From NCBI RefSeq assembly GCF_000212695.1, contig NC_015514.1, positions 1,488,001 to 1,552,000 of the forward strand: a stretch of 64,000 nucleotides of DNA. The letters are read 5' to 3'. Each line of letters opens with the position of its first letter. The stretch's first letter is position 1. The notes beneath the pieces were generated by a model. The model ran no database searches. It had not been told where the DNA came from and saw nothing but the letters and a program-made list of their open reading frames with translations. Source of the stretch: Cellulomonas fimi ATCC 484 (GTDB lineage: Bacteria > Actinomycetota > Actinomycetes > Actinomycetales > Cellulomonadaceae). The position numbers were made by a program, and so were the translations under genes. Positions 1 through 7,499 of the stretch are shown here, piece after piece.

Positions 1-180
1 GCGCTGCTCGCGGCGCCGCACGTGCTGGTGCTGGACGAGCCGACGAACCACCTGTCCGTGGGGCTGGTCGACGAGCTCACGCAGGCGCTGCGGGCGACGT
101 CCGCCGCGGTCGTCGTCGCGACGCACGACCGCCGGATGCGCGCGGACCTCGCGGACTGGCCCGAGCTCACGCTCGGCTGA
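1..180 (+). CDS. ABC-F type ATPase, C-terminal fragment (5' end outside window)
   Basis: Only the last 59 residues are in the window. They hold a Walker B with the ABC-F-typical LDEPTNHL sequence at residues 11-18 of the fragment and an H-loop THDRR near its end, then stop at TGA 178-180. The LDEPTNHL motif is characteristic of duplicated-ABC soluble ATPases (ABC-F: EttA, Uup, antibiotic-resistance types) rather than transporter ATPases. Which ABC-F subgroup cannot be told from this fragment. A complete, different ABC-F gene (ettA) lies at 16.9 kb. Confidence 0.8.
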   Translation, partial: ALLAAPHVLVLDEPTNHLSVGLVDELTQALRATSAAVVVATHDRRMRADLADWPELTLG

Positions 181-202
181 GCCCGCGCGACCGGACCGCG
201 AC

Positions 203-278
203 CGGCGCGGCGGTACCCGGCGGGGGCATCCGGCGAGGCGTCCGGCGGGGCGGCACCCGGCGCGGCGGCACCCGGCCC
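203..278. repeat. Short imperfect G/C-rich direct repeats between genes
   Basis: Units of the form GGCGCGGCGGYACCCGGC recur at about 203-222, 243-262 and 259-278, with a diverged copy between them. They occupy the gap between the ABC-F tail and the convergent NUDIX-like gene. In DNA this GC-rich the repeat may be slippage without function. No clear hairpin terminator is seen here. Confidence 0.4.
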
Positions 279-310
279 GGCAGGGCGAGCCGGGTCCCGC
301 GCGGCCCGGC

Positions 311-865
311 TCAGGGGAGCCGGCCGACGTGCGCCATCGCCTGCCGCAGCAGGAGGCCCTGCCCGCCGTTCATCTCGACCTGCACCTGCTCGGCGCACGC
401 CTCCTCGGGCGTCAGCCACGCGAGGTCGATCGCGTCCTGCTGCGGCCGGCAGTCACCCAGCACGGGCACGACGTAGGCGAGGGACACCGCGTGCTGGCGC
501 GGGTCGTGGTACGGCGTGACGCCCGGGGTGGGGAAGTACTCCGCGACCGTGAACGGCTGCGGCGACGCGGGGATCTGCGGCAGCGCGACCGGGCCGAGGT
601 CCTTCTCGACGTGGCGGACCAGCGCGTCGCGGACCCGCTCGTGGTACATGACGCGCCCGCTGACGAGCGCCCGCGACATCACGCCCTCGGGCGTCACGCG
701 CAGCAGCAGCCCGACGGCGACCACGTCGCCCGAGTCGTCGACGCGCACGGGCACGGCGTCGACGTACAGGATCGGCAGCTGCGAACGGACCTTGGCGATG
801 CGGTCGGCGCTCAGCCAGCCCGCGGGGCGTTCGGGTCCGGGAGGGAACTCGGCGGTGTCGGTCAC
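311..865 (-). CDS. NUDIX-fold protein (DUF4916-like)
   Basis: A 184-residue protein starting at GTG 865. It resembles the actinobacterial DUF4916 family, a NUDIX-superfamily group: GWLSADRIAKVRSQLPILYVDAVPV at residues about 16-40 forms the first strand region, and the C-terminal half has LAWLTPEEA. I do not see a canonical NUDIX box (GX5EX7REUXEEXGU), so hydrolase activity is uncertain. No Shine-Dalgarno is visible; a TAGAAC hexamer (877-872 on this strand) ends 6 nt before the GTG, which fits a leaderless message. Family assignment is from recall. Confidence 0.75.
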   Translation of the reverse strand: MTDTAEFPPGPERPAGWLSADRIAKVRSQLPILYVDAVPVRVDDSGDVVAVGLLLRVTPEGVMSRALVSGRVMYHERVRDALVRHVEKDLGPVALPQIPASPQPFTVAEYFPTPGVTPYHDPRQHAVSLAYVVPVLGDCRPQQDAIDLAWLTPEEACAEQVQVEMNGGQGLLLRQAMAHVGRLP

Positions 866-1021
866 GGTGCAGTTCTACCGTCTGCGCGCCGCCGCGGCGG
901 CCAGGCTCGCGCCCGCCGGCGGCACCGTCCCCCGTCCGTACCCGCCTTTGCCCCCGTCCTCCCGGGAATACCCGCGGGGCCCGCAGCGCTCTACCACCCG
1001 GAACGACCAAGGAGGTGCCAG

Positions 1022-1402
1022 GTGGCCACGACCACGCTGACGGCCGAGACGATCGGCCAGACCATCAAGGACAACGACATCGTCCTCGTCGACTTCTGGG
1101 CGGAGTGGTGCGGCCCGTGCCAGCGGTTCGCACCGGTGTTCGAGAAGTCGTCCGAGGAGCACCCGGACGTGGTGTTCGCCAAGGTCGACACCGAGGCCGA
1201 GCAGCTCCTCGCGGCACAGCTCCAGATCTCCTCGATCCCGACGCTCATGGCGTTCCGGGACGGCGTGCCGGTGTTCCGGCAGGCGGGCGCGCTGCCCGGG
1301 CCCGTCCTGGAGCAGGTCGTGTCGGCGGTGAAGGACCTCGACATGGACGAGGTCCGCGCGAAGATCGCGGAGCACGAGCAGGAGCACGCGACCCAGGCGT
1401 GA
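1022..1402 (+). CDS. trxA: Thioredoxin
   Basis: A 126-residue thioredoxin starting at GTG 1022, chosen because AAGGAG (about 1009-1014) sits just upstream. The active site WCGPC places the redox cysteines at residues 30 and 33, within the typical context VDFWAEWCGPC. The cis-proline loop SSIPT lies near residue 75. Residues after about 108 form a charged helix rich in Glu (KIAEHEQEH) not found in E. coli TrxA. It acts as a cytosolic dithiol reductant. Bcp, a peroxiredoxin that uses thioredoxin, is encoded 230 bp away beyond tRNA-Leu, so the pair may cooperate. Confidence 0.93.
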   Translation: MATTTLTAETIGQTIKDNDIVLVDFWAEWCGPCQRFAPVFEKSSEEHPDVVFAKVDTEAEQLLAAQLQISSIPTLMAFRDGVPVFRQAGALPGPVLEQVVSAVKDLDMDEVRAKIAEHEQEHATQA

Positions 1403-1437
1403 CGGCGGCGGCGGTCGGTGACCGCCGCACGCGACGC

Positions 1438-1471
1438 ACGACGGCCCGGCGGAGACCCGCCGGGCCGTCGT
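1438..1471. terminator. Bidirectional hairpin terminator between trxA and tRNA-Leu
   Basis: A perfect 15-bp inverted repeat (arms 1438-1452 and 1457-1471, loop AGAC) lies between the convergent thioredoxin and tRNA-Leu genes. There is no U tract, as is usual for actinobacterial terminators. Confidence 0.75.
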
Positions 1472-1480
1472 CGTGCCGGG

Positions 1481-1563
1481 TGCGGGAGACGGGAGTCGAA
1501 CCCGCACGCCCTCTCGGGCACCAGGACCTAAACCTGGCGTGGCTGCCGTTTCACCACTCCCGC
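1481..1563 (-). tRNA. tRNA-Leu (anticodon TAG)
   Basis: An 83-nt class II tRNA. The acceptor stem GCGGGAG (1563-1557) pairs perfectly with CTCCCGC, and the anticodon loop TTTAGGT between CCAGG/CCTGG arms gives TAG (Leu, CUA codons). A long variable arm (CCCGAGAGGGC) and the T-arm GGGTTCGACTCCC follow. The 3' CCA is not encoded. Confidence 0.97.
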
Positions 1564-1631
1564 GTCGCCGAGTGTGGCACACCCGGCCACCGTCGTCGGC
1601 GGCGCGGTCGCACCCGGACCGCCGACGCGTG

Positions 1632-2099
1632 TCACGCGATCCTCAGGTCCCGGCGCAGCTTCGCGACGTGCCCCGTGGCCCGCACGTTGTACTGCGCGAG
1701 CTCCACCCGGCCGTCGGGGTCGACGACCACGGTCGAGCGGATCACACCCGTGACCGTCTTGCCGTAGAGCGACTTCTCGCCCCACGCACCCCACTGCTCG
1801 AGCACCGCGTGCTCGGGGTCGGACGCGAGCGGGAACGTCAGCTGCTCCGCGTCCGCGAACCGCGCGAGCTTGTCCACCGGGTCGGGCGACAGGCCCACGA
1901 CGGCGTACCCGGCGCCCTGGAGCGACGCGAGGGAGTCGCGGAAGTCGCACGCCTGCTTCGTGCAGCCCGGCGTCATCGCCGCGGGGTAGAAGTACACGAC
2001 GACGTGCCGGCCGCGCAGGTCGGACAGCGTCACGCTGCCGCCGTCCGCGGTCGGGAGCGTGAAGTCGGGGGCGAGGTCGCCGACGGCGAGACGGGGCAC
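1632..2099 (-). CDS. bcp: Thioredoxin-dependent peroxiredoxin, Bcp/PrxQ type
   Basis: A 155-residue peroxiredoxin that reduces H2O2 and organic peroxides using thioredoxin. The N-terminal LAVGDLAPDFTLPTADG and the motif TPGCTKQACDFRD are diagnostic. The peroxidatic Cys is residue 46 and the resolving Cys is residue 51, the CX4C arrangement of alpha-type PrxQ/Bcp enzymes. Length matches the family (about 155). The gene is divergent from the GroES-like gene at 2223 and close to thioredoxin, its likely reductant. Confidence 0.92.
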   Translation of the reverse strand: MPRLAVGDLAPDFTLPTADGGSVTLSDLRGRHVVVYFYPAAMTPGCTKQACDFRDSLASLQGAGYAVVGLSPDPVDKLARFADAEQLTFPLASDPEHAVLEQWGAWGEKSLYGKTVTGVIRSTVVVDPDGRVELAQYNVRATGHVAKLRRDLRIA

Positions 2100-2209
2100 G
2101 TGGACTCCTGGTGTCGCGGGGAGCGCGCTGCGGCACGCGCGCGGGGACGGCCCGTCAGCCTACGTCGCGCGCGACGCCCGGGCGTGGCCGGCCTGCCCGC
2201 GGCGCACGG

Positions 2210-2215
2210 TAGCGT
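2210..2215 (+). promoter_or_regulatory. -10-like element for a leaderless groES-like transcript
   Basis: TAGCGT ends 7 nt before GTG 2223 and no Shine-Dalgarno is present, so transcription probably begins at or next to the start codon. Confidence 0.45.
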
Positions 2216-2222
2216 CGGGCGG

Positions 2223-2564
2223 GTGACCGCTCCCGCCGCCGAGACCCGCTCCGCCCTCCCGATCCGCATGCTCAACGACCGCCTCCTCGTCTCCGTCGAG
2301 GGTGACCCGGCCGAGCGTCGCTCGTCGGCCGGCATCGTCATCCCCGCCACCGCCGCGGTCGGCAAGCGGCTCGCGTGGGCGACCGTCGTCGCGGTGGGCC
2401 AGCACGTGCGGCAGGTCGAGGTGGCCGACCGCGTGCTGTTCGACCCCGAGGACCGGGCCGAGGTGGAGCTCGAGGGCGCGACGTACCTGCTCCTGCGGGA
2501 GAAGGACGTGCACGCCGTCGCCGCGCCGCGCGCCGCGGGTGAGGGAACCGGCCTGTACCTGTGA
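2223..2564 (+). CDS. GroES-like co-chaperonin paralogue
   Basis: A 113-residue protein with the Cpn10 fold signature: PIRMLNDRLLVSVEGDPAERRSSAGIVIPATA near residues 13-45 (compare GroES PLxDRVLVKRxExExKTxGGIxLP), a central VVAVG strand and a C-terminal YLLLREKDVHAV matching the GroES end (YLILREDDILAI). It is not beside a groEL gene, so it is probably an orphan paralogue of the main groESL locus. It begins at GTG 2223 and appears leaderless. Roughly 10 extra residues follow the usual GroES C-terminus. Confidence 0.85.
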   Translation: MTAPAAETRSALPIRMLNDRLLVSVEGDPAERRSSAGIVIPATAAVGKRLAWATVVAVGQHVRQVEVADRVLFDPEDRAEVELEGATYLLLREKDVHAVAAPRAAGEGTGLYL

Positions 2565-2654
2565 GGGTCCTGCGACAGCAGCGGCCCGATCTTGCGCGGC
2601 ACGCACGCGTGGTGTGCCATGGATCGTCACCGCACCACCACCCCGGAGGGCCCG

Positions 2655-2867
2655 ATGCGACCCGACCCGTCCCCTGAGACCGCGCCGGACGCCGAGCGCG
2701 TCCGTGACCTGCTCGACGCCCACGTCCCGCTGGCCCTCATCGCCGACCTGACGGCGGACGAGGCGGTCAGCTCGCAGGAGATCCTGGAGAAGGAGGGACT
2801 GCCGCAGGACGCCTGGTGGGAGGGGGACGAGCGCGGTTCCGCGGCCTCGCCCGAGCCGCGTCCCTGA
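2655..2867 (+). CDS. Small conserved acidic protein, function unknown
   Basis: A 70-residue protein from ATG 2655, chosen because GGAGGG ends 4 nt upstream; an in-frame ATG at 2622 would add 11 residues. It is acidic with a predicted helical core (ERVRDLLDAHVPLALIADLTADE at residues about 14-36, then SSQEILEKEGLP). There is no signal peptide or membrane segment. I do not recognise a characterised family. It follows the groES-like gene by 90 nt and precedes tRNA-Lys. The amino-acid composition and the codon third-position GC bias support a real gene. Confidence 0.6.
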   Translation: MRPDPSPETAPDAERVRDLLDAHVPLALIADLTADEAVSSQEILEKEGLPQDAWWEGDERGSAASPEPRP

Positions 2868-2903
2868 CCGTCGCGTGACCCTCGTCACCTGCGGCCCCGC
2901 CGA

Positions 2904-2934
2904 TTGGCTTCCTCCGCCACGAGGCTGCTAACGT
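2904..2934 (+). promoter_or_regulatory. Possible sigma-70-type promoter for tRNA-Lys
   Basis: TTGGCT (2904-2909) and TAACGT (2929-2934) lie 19 bp apart, and the -10-like box ends 10 nt before the tRNA 5' end. The AT content here is higher than in the surroundings. The spacer is slightly long. Confidence 0.4.
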
Positions 2935-2944
2935 TCTCAACCGC

Positions 2945-3020
<76 letters not shown>

Positions 3021-3021
3021 C

Positions 3022-3056
3022 CGAAGGCCCCTGGACCACGTGTCCGGGGGCCTTCG
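3022..3056 (+). terminator. Hairpin terminator after tRNA-Lys
   Basis: An inverted repeat CGAAGGCCCCtGGAC / GTCCgGGGGCCTTCG with a short loop starts 2 nt after the tRNA CCA. Confidence 0.8.
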
Positions 3057-3114
3057 CCGTACCCGGCGCGTGACGGGTCGTGCATCGTGGCGCGAGAGCC
3101 GCCACGATGGGGCG

Positions 3115-4593
3115 ATGTCATCCGATGAGGAGTTCGACGTCGTCGTCGTCGGCGGGGGCGCGGTCGGCGAGAACGTCGCGGACCGCGCGAGCCGCACCGG
3201 CCTGAGCGTGGCGCTCGTCGAGCACGCGCTCGTGGGCGGGGAGTGCTCGTACTGGGCGTGCATGCCCTCCAAGGTGCTGCTGCGCGCCGGCCAGGTCCTC
3301 GAGCAGGCGCGTGCCGTCCCGGGCGCGCGCGCTGCCGTCGACGGCGGGGTCGACGCGGCCGCCGTGCTCGCGCGGCGCGACGAGGTCGTGCACGGCTGGG
3401 ACGACTCCTCGCAGGTCGCGTGGGTCGACTCGGCGGGGATCACGCTGCTGCGCGGTCACGCGCGCCTCACCGGCCCGCGCACCCTGCTCGTCACGGGCGA
3501 CGGCCGGGAGACCGTCGTCCGGGCGCGTCGGGCCGTCGTGGTCGCGACCGGCTCGGCGCCCGTGGTGCCCGACGTGCCCGGGCTCGCCGACGCGGGCTTG
3601 TGGACGAGCCGGGAGGCGACCGCGGTGCAGGAGGTACCCGCGCGGCTCGCGATCCTCGGCGGCGGCGTCGTGGCCGTGGAGATGGCGCGCGCCTACGCCG
3701 ACCTCGGCAGCGACGTGACGCTCGTCGTGCGCGGCGAGCACCTGCTCGGGAACGCCGAGCCGTTCGCGGGGGAGGCCGTCGCGGCCGACCTGCGGGCGTC
3801 GGGTGTGCGGGTGCTGTTCGGTGCCCAGGCGGTGAGCGCGCGCCGCGACGACGGCGGCGTCCACCTCGACCTCGGCCCGGTGCGGGACGCGGCGCCGCCG
3901 GAGGTCGCGACGCTGCACGTCACCGAGGTGCTCGTCGCGACGGGCCGACGTCCCCGCACCGACCAGCTGGGGCTCGAGAGCGTCGGCCTGACGCCCGGCG
4001 AGCCGCTGCACGTGGACGACGCCCTGGCGGTCCAGGGGGTCGAGGGCGGCTGGCTGTTCGCCGCCGGGGACGTCACCGGTCGCACGGCCACGACGCACCA
4101 GGGCAAGTACGACGCGCGCGTGGTCGGTGACGTCGTCGCCGCGCGCTTCCACCCGGGCGGGGACGGCGCCGACGGCGGCCCTGCGGTCGAGCGGGGCGCG
4201 CCCCCGTGGAGCCGGTACCGGGCGACGGCCGACCTCGGCGCCGTGCCGCAGGTCGTCTTCAGCCGCCCCGAGGTCGCGTGGGTCGGGCGTACCGAGCAGC
4301 AGGCGCGCCGCGACGGGCTCGACGTCCAGGTGCTCAGCTACGAGCTGGGTGACGTGGCGGGGGCGAGCGTCGCCTCACCCGAGTACGCGGGCACCGCGCA
4401 GCTCGTCGTCGACCGTGCGCGTGGCGTCGTCGTGGGGGCCACGTTCGTGGGACCGGACGCGGCGGAGATGCTGCACGCGGCGACGATCGCCGTCGTCGGC
4501 GAGGTGCCGCTCGACCGGCTGTGGCACGCGGTGCCGTCCTACCCGACGGTCTCCGAGGTGTGGCTCCGGCTGCTGGAGAGCGCCGGGCTGTAG
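3115..4593 (+). CDS. FAD/NAD(P) pyridine nucleotide-disulfide oxidoreductase (lipoamide dehydrogenase/mercuric reductase family)
   Basis: A 492-residue class I flavin disulfide reductase. The N-terminal FAD Rossmann motif GGGAVGEN is at residues 13-20, the redox-active CX4C (GGECSYWACMPSK) gives Cys44 and Cys49, and a second Rossmann motif ILGGGVVAVEMA lies near residue 180. The FAD-binding LFAAGDVTG is near residue 317, and the C-terminal dimer interface ends HAVPSYPTVSEVW. The CSYWAC variant differs from the LNVGC of true lipoamide dehydrogenases, so the substrate is unknown. It could be a mycothione- or quinone-type reductase. CACGAT ends 6 nt before ATG 3115 with no Shine-Dalgarno, which is consistent with leaderless expression. 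Confidence 0.88.
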   Translation: MSSDEEFDVVVVGGGAVGENVADRASRTGLSVALVEHALVGGECSYWACMPSKVLLRAGQVLEQARAVPGARAAVDGGVDAAAVLARRDEVVHGWDDSSQVAWVDSAGITLLRGHARLTGPRTLLVTGDGRETVVRARRAVVVATGSAPVVPDVPGLADAGLWTSREATAVQEVPARLAILGGGVVAVEMARAYADLGSDVTLVVRGEHLLGNAEPFAGEAVAADLRASGVRVLFGAQAVSARRDDGGVHLDLGPVRDAAPPEVATLHVTEVLVATGRRPRTDQLGLESVGLTPGEPLHVDDALAVQGVEGGWLFAAGDVTGRTATTHQGKYDARVVGDVVAARFHPGGDGADGGPAVERGAPPWSRYRATADLGAVPQVVFSRPEVAWVGRTEQQARRDGLDVQVLSYELGDVAGASVASPEYAGTAQLVVDRARGVVVGATFVGPDAAEMLHAATIAVVGEVPLDRLWHAVPSYPTVSEVWLRLLESAGL

Positions 4594-4725
4594 CGGGCGG
4601 TCCGCGCAGGAGCGCGTCGGGACCTGCCGACGCCGCCGCGGGCGGCCGACGCCCCGCGCCGCTCCGTCGCGGGCCCCATCCCGTCGTCACGCGCTCCCGG
4701 CCGCCGTGGGACGCGGCGGGACGCG

Positions 4726-4759
4726 ACGGAGGGGCGGACCCAGCGGTCCGCCCCTCCGT
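4726..4759. terminator. Strong hairpin terminator between convergent genes
   Basis: Perfect 15-bp arms (4726-4740 and 4745-4759) with a CAGC loop lie between the oxidoreductase (+) and the osmoprotectant-binding lipoprotein (-). It is probably bidirectional. Nothing else is evident in 4594-4872. Confidence 0.8.
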
Positions 4760-4872
4760 GGTGCACGCCCGCCCTGTCGGCAGGACAGGCGCGCGGTGTC
4801 CGCACGCCGCCCGGTCTCGGGCGAGCCGTCGTCCGTCGGTCGCTCAGCTGCGGGTGGACCGGCGTCCGTGGC

Positions 4873-5877
4873 TCACTCGGTGGCGAGCGAGCCGTCGCTC
4901 GACAGCACGAGCCCGATCGCCGCGTCGCCCTGCCGGACCGCGGCGCCGATCAGGCCGAAGTCGTAGGACTTGAACTCGGCGATCTCCAGGCCGTACGTCT
5001 CCTCCAGCCCCGGCTGGCAGAACGGCCGCTCCGGGCACTCCGGCGGGCCGGCGAGCACGAGGCCGCCGCACGCCTCCGCGAGGTCCGACAGCGTCGTGAC
5101 GTCGTGCTCGTCCGCGAACGCCTGCGTGACCGCGAACGCGTTCTGGTCCTGCGCGGCCGACGGCGCCCCCACGACGAGGCCCGACTGCTCCGCGAGCGGC
5201 GTGAGCGCGGCGACGGTCTCGTCCACGTCGTCCGTCGAGACCGACGGCGCGTCCGGGCCGTTGACGCTCGCGTTGAGGAAGTCGGCGAGCGTCGCGGCGT
5301 ACTCGGGGACCGTCGACAGCGTGCCGTCGACGAGCGCGGGCAGGTAGGTGTCACGGTTGCCGATGGTGCGCACCTCGACCTGGTAGCCGGCCGAGCGCAG
5401 CACCTCGCCGTAGATCTCGGCCAGGGTGACGCTCTCCGAGAAGTTCGCGGCGCCCACGACGAGCGACGTCCCCGCCCCCGCCGACGCGTCGTCCGCGGCG
5501 AGGCCCTCCTCCTCGACGTACTCCTTCGCGACCTCGCTCGAGGTGCGACGGTCGATGTCGACGGCCTTGTTGAGGCCGATGAGCTTCTCGGTGTCCAGCG
5601 ACGCGGAGACGCTGTCGAGCAGCTCGACCACGGCGGGGCTCTGCTGGGCGACGCCCGCGTTGACCGCCGGGATGATGTTGTCGGCGTTCTGCAGGCCGCC
5701 GTCGTCCTCGAGCACGACGAGCTGCTCGCCCGCGACGGGGTCGCAGACGGGCTTGCCCGACGTGCCGGACGACGTCGGGTCGGCCTCGCCGCCACCCGAG
5801 CCGGGCGCGCCGCACGCGCCGAGCACGAGGACGGCGGTGGCGAGGATCGAGAGTCGGGCTGATCGGGTGGCACGCAT
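4873..5877 (-). CDS. Osmoprotectant/glycine betaine ABC transporter substrate-binding lipoprotein (OpuAC/ProX type)
   Basis: A 334-residue lipoprotein that captures quaternary-ammonium osmolytes outside the membrane. The start at ATG 5877 is supported by AGGAG about 8 nt upstream and by the signal peptide MRATRSARLSILATAVLVLGAC with lipobox LGAC (Cys22). The mature part contains VVGAANFSESVTLAEIYGEVL and YPALVDGTL-type segments typical of OpuAC domains, followed by VPEYAATLADFLN. It is the last gene of the transcript permease-permease-binding protein, 68 nt after the upstream permease. Betaine versus choline or carnitine specificity cannot be decided. Confidence 0.88.
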   Translation of the reverse strand: MRATRSARLSILATAVLVLGACGAPGSGGGEADPTSSGTSGKPVCDPVAGEQLVVLEDDGGLQNADNIIPAVNAGVAQQSPAVVELLDSVSASLDTEKLIGLNKAVDIDRRTSSEVAKEYVEEEGLAADDASAGAGTSLVVGAANFSESVTLAEIYGEVLRSAGYQVEVRTIGNRDTYLPALVDGTLSTVPEYAATLADFLNASVNGPDAPSVSTDDVDETVAALTPLAEQSGLVVGAPSAAQDQNAFAVTQAFADEHDVTTLSDLAEACGGLVLAGPPECPERPFCQPGLEETYGLEIAEFKSYDFGLIGAAVRQGDAAIGLVLSSDGSLATE

Positions 5878-5945
5878 CGGTGTCTCCTGGGGTCGGGTGC
5901 CGCCCGGCGCGGGACGGGTTCCCGCAGGTCGGCGGCGCGGAGCGG

Positions 5946-6716
5946 TCATCGCGGAGCGGCTGGTTCATTGGACCGGTCGGCCGCGTCGGTGGCAACCGGT
6001 GACGGGCGGCGGCGCCGGCGGGGGCTGCCGGCGGCGGGACGTGCCGCACGCTCGCGGGACCGCAGGCCAGCGGGCGTGACGAGACGCTGCACGAGCGCGA
6101 GGGCCCCCTCGGCGACGAGGCACAGGGCCGCGACGAGCAGCCCGCCGGCGAGCGCCTGCCCGAACCGCTGCGTGCCGAACCCGGTGACGACGATCGTGCC
6201 GAGGCTCGTCCCGCCCACGAGCGCCGCCAGCGGCACGGTCGCGAGGACCTGCACGGCACCCGTGCGGAGCCCGGCCGCGAGCGAGGGCACGGCGAGCGGC
6301 ACCTCGACGGTCCACAGGCGGCGCGCGCCCGACATGCCCACGCCGCGCGCGGCGTCGCGCACGTGCGGGTCGACGTCCCCGAGGCCGGTCACGGCGCCGG
6401 ACAGCAGCGGCGGCACCGCGAAGACGGCGCACGCGAGCACCGTGGCCGGGTTGCCGAACATCCCGCTCGCGGCGAGCAGGGTGAGCAGCGCGAGCGTCGG
6501 GAGCGCGCGTGTCGTGTTCGCGACCACGACGCCCACGGTGGCCCCGCGGCCGCGGTGGCCGAGCCACAGGCCCACGGGCAGCGCGACGACGGCGGCGAGG
6601 AGCACGGCCTGGGCGGAGACGAGCACGTGCGTCGCGGTGAGGGCGAGCACGCCGTCGCGACCCGTCCAGTTGAGCGGGTCGTTCAGCCAGGCGAACGCGT
6701 CGGTCAGGACGTCCAC
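5946..6716 (-). CDS. Osmoprotectant ABC transporter permease (OpuC/ProW family)
   Basis: A 256-residue integral membrane permease with about five or six hydrophobic segments. The binding-protein-dependent transport signature region (VGMSGARRLWTVEVPLAVPSLAAGLRTG, residues about 130-157) contains the EAA-like loop contacting the ATPase. The C-terminus is a basic, Pro/Arg-rich cytoplasmic tail. It is encoded between the second permease (10 nt gap) and the binding lipoprotein. Two different permease genes in one operon is the usual OpuC/OpuB plan. Confidence 0.88.
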   Translation of the reverse strand: MDVLTDAFAWLNDPLNWTGRDGVLALTATHVLVSAQAVLLAAVVALPVGLWLGHRGRGATVGVVVANTTRALPTLALLTLLAASGMFGNPATVLACAVFAVPPLLSGAVTGLGDVDPHVRDAARGVGMSGARRLWTVEVPLAVPSLAAGLRTGAVQVLATVPLAALVGGTSLGTIVVTGFGTQRFGQALAGGLLVAALCLVAEGALALVQRLVTPAGLRSRERAARPAAGSPRRRRRPSPVATDAADRSNEPAAPR

Positions 6717-6726
6717 GGCGCCTCCC

Positions 6727-7401
6727 TCACACCGGCCGCACGGTGCGGGCCCACGGCGTCGCCAGCCGCCCGAGCCCCGCGATCAGCAGGTCGAGCACGA
6801 GCGCGAGCAGCAGGCACAGCACCGTCGCGGTCATGATCTCCGCGTGGTAGTTGCTGCGGAACCCGCGGAACATGAGCTGCCCCAGCCCGCCGTACCCCAC
6901 GACGACGCCGACGGTGACGAGCGCGACGGTCGTGACCGTCGCGAGCCGCAGACCGGCGACGATGCTGGGCAGCGCGTTGGGCAGCTCGACCGTGAGCAGC
7001 AGCCGTGCCCGGCCGTACCCCATGCCGCGCGCGGCGTCCCGGACCGCGGGGTCGACCCCCTCCAGCCCGACGAGCACGTTGCGCGTCAGCACCAGCAGCG
7101 CGTACGCCACGAGCCCGACGAGCACGGTGGTCCGGCCGATGCCGGTGTACGGCGCGAGCACCGCGAACAGCGCGAGCGAGGGGATCGTGTAGAGCACGCC
7201 CGCGACCCCCAGCACCGGGCCCGCCCAGCGCCGTCGCACGTGCGCCCACGCGCCGAGCGGCAGCGCGACGACGGTCGCGAGCAGCACGGCCTGCACGGTG
7301 AGCGTCGCGTGCGTCGTGAGGTGCTCGAGCACGTCCGCGCCGTTGCGCTGCAGGTACTCCCAGGAGAACCAGGGGTTGGCCGGTGGCGCCGCGAGGAGCA
7401 T
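6727..7401 (-). CDS. Osmoprotectant ABC transporter permease, first gene of the operon
   Basis: A 224-residue permease with the same fold as its neighbour. The transport signature is GMGYGRARLLLTVELPNALPSIVAGLRLA near residues 126-154. It starts at ATG 7401 and opens a three-gene minus-strand operon (permease, permease, binding protein). The ATPase that must energise it is encoded divergently from 7500, leaving a 98-bp shared promoter region with an inverted repeat. Confidence 0.88.
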   Translation of the reverse strand: MLLAAPPANPWFSWEYLQRNGADVLEHLTTHATLTVQAVLLATVVALPLGAWAHVRRRWAGPVLGVAGVLYTIPSLALFAVLAPYTGIGRTTVLVGLVAYALLVLTRNVLVGLEGVDPAVRDAARGMGYGRARLLLTVELPNALPSIVAGLRLATVTTVALVTVGVVVGYGGLGQLMFRGFRSNYHAEIMTATVLCLLLALVLDLLIAGLGRLATPWARTVRPV

Positions 7402-7420
7402 CTGCCGAACGTAACGGGCA

Positions 7421-7479
7421 CCTCCGACACCCGCACCCCTCGGCGGCGCCCGCGGGGTGCGGGTGCCGGGCGTCGGAGG
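7421..7479. promoter_or_regulatory. Long inverted repeat in the divergent osmoprotectant-transporter promoter
   Basis: Inner arms CACCCGCACCCC (7428-7439) and GGGGTGCGGGTG (7454-7465) pair perfectly over 12 bp. Outer arms CCTCCGA (7421-7427) and TCGGAGG (7473-7479) add 7 bp after a 7-nt bulge. It sits between the starts of the permease operon (7401, -) and the ATPase gene (7500, +), and could be an operator or an RNA structure. Confidence 0.5.
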
Positions 7480-7486
7480 GCGGCAG

Positions 7487-7492
7487 TAGCGT
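7487..7492 (+). promoter_or_regulatory. -10-like element for a leaderless ATPase transcript
   Basis: TAGCGT ends 7 nt before ATG 7500, and no Shine-Dalgarno is visible. Confidence 0.45.
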
Positions 7493-7499
7493 CGTGGGC

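Noticed and set aside
203..278. G/C-rich repeats as a possible CRISPR or attachment site
   Set aside because: There are no regular unique spacers, cas genes or integrase, and the repeats are short and degenerate.
4594..4872. Possible small gene in the gap after the oxidoreductase
   Set aside because: Frames here overlap the 15-bp terminator and have no start with a ribosome-binding site or recognisable sequence.
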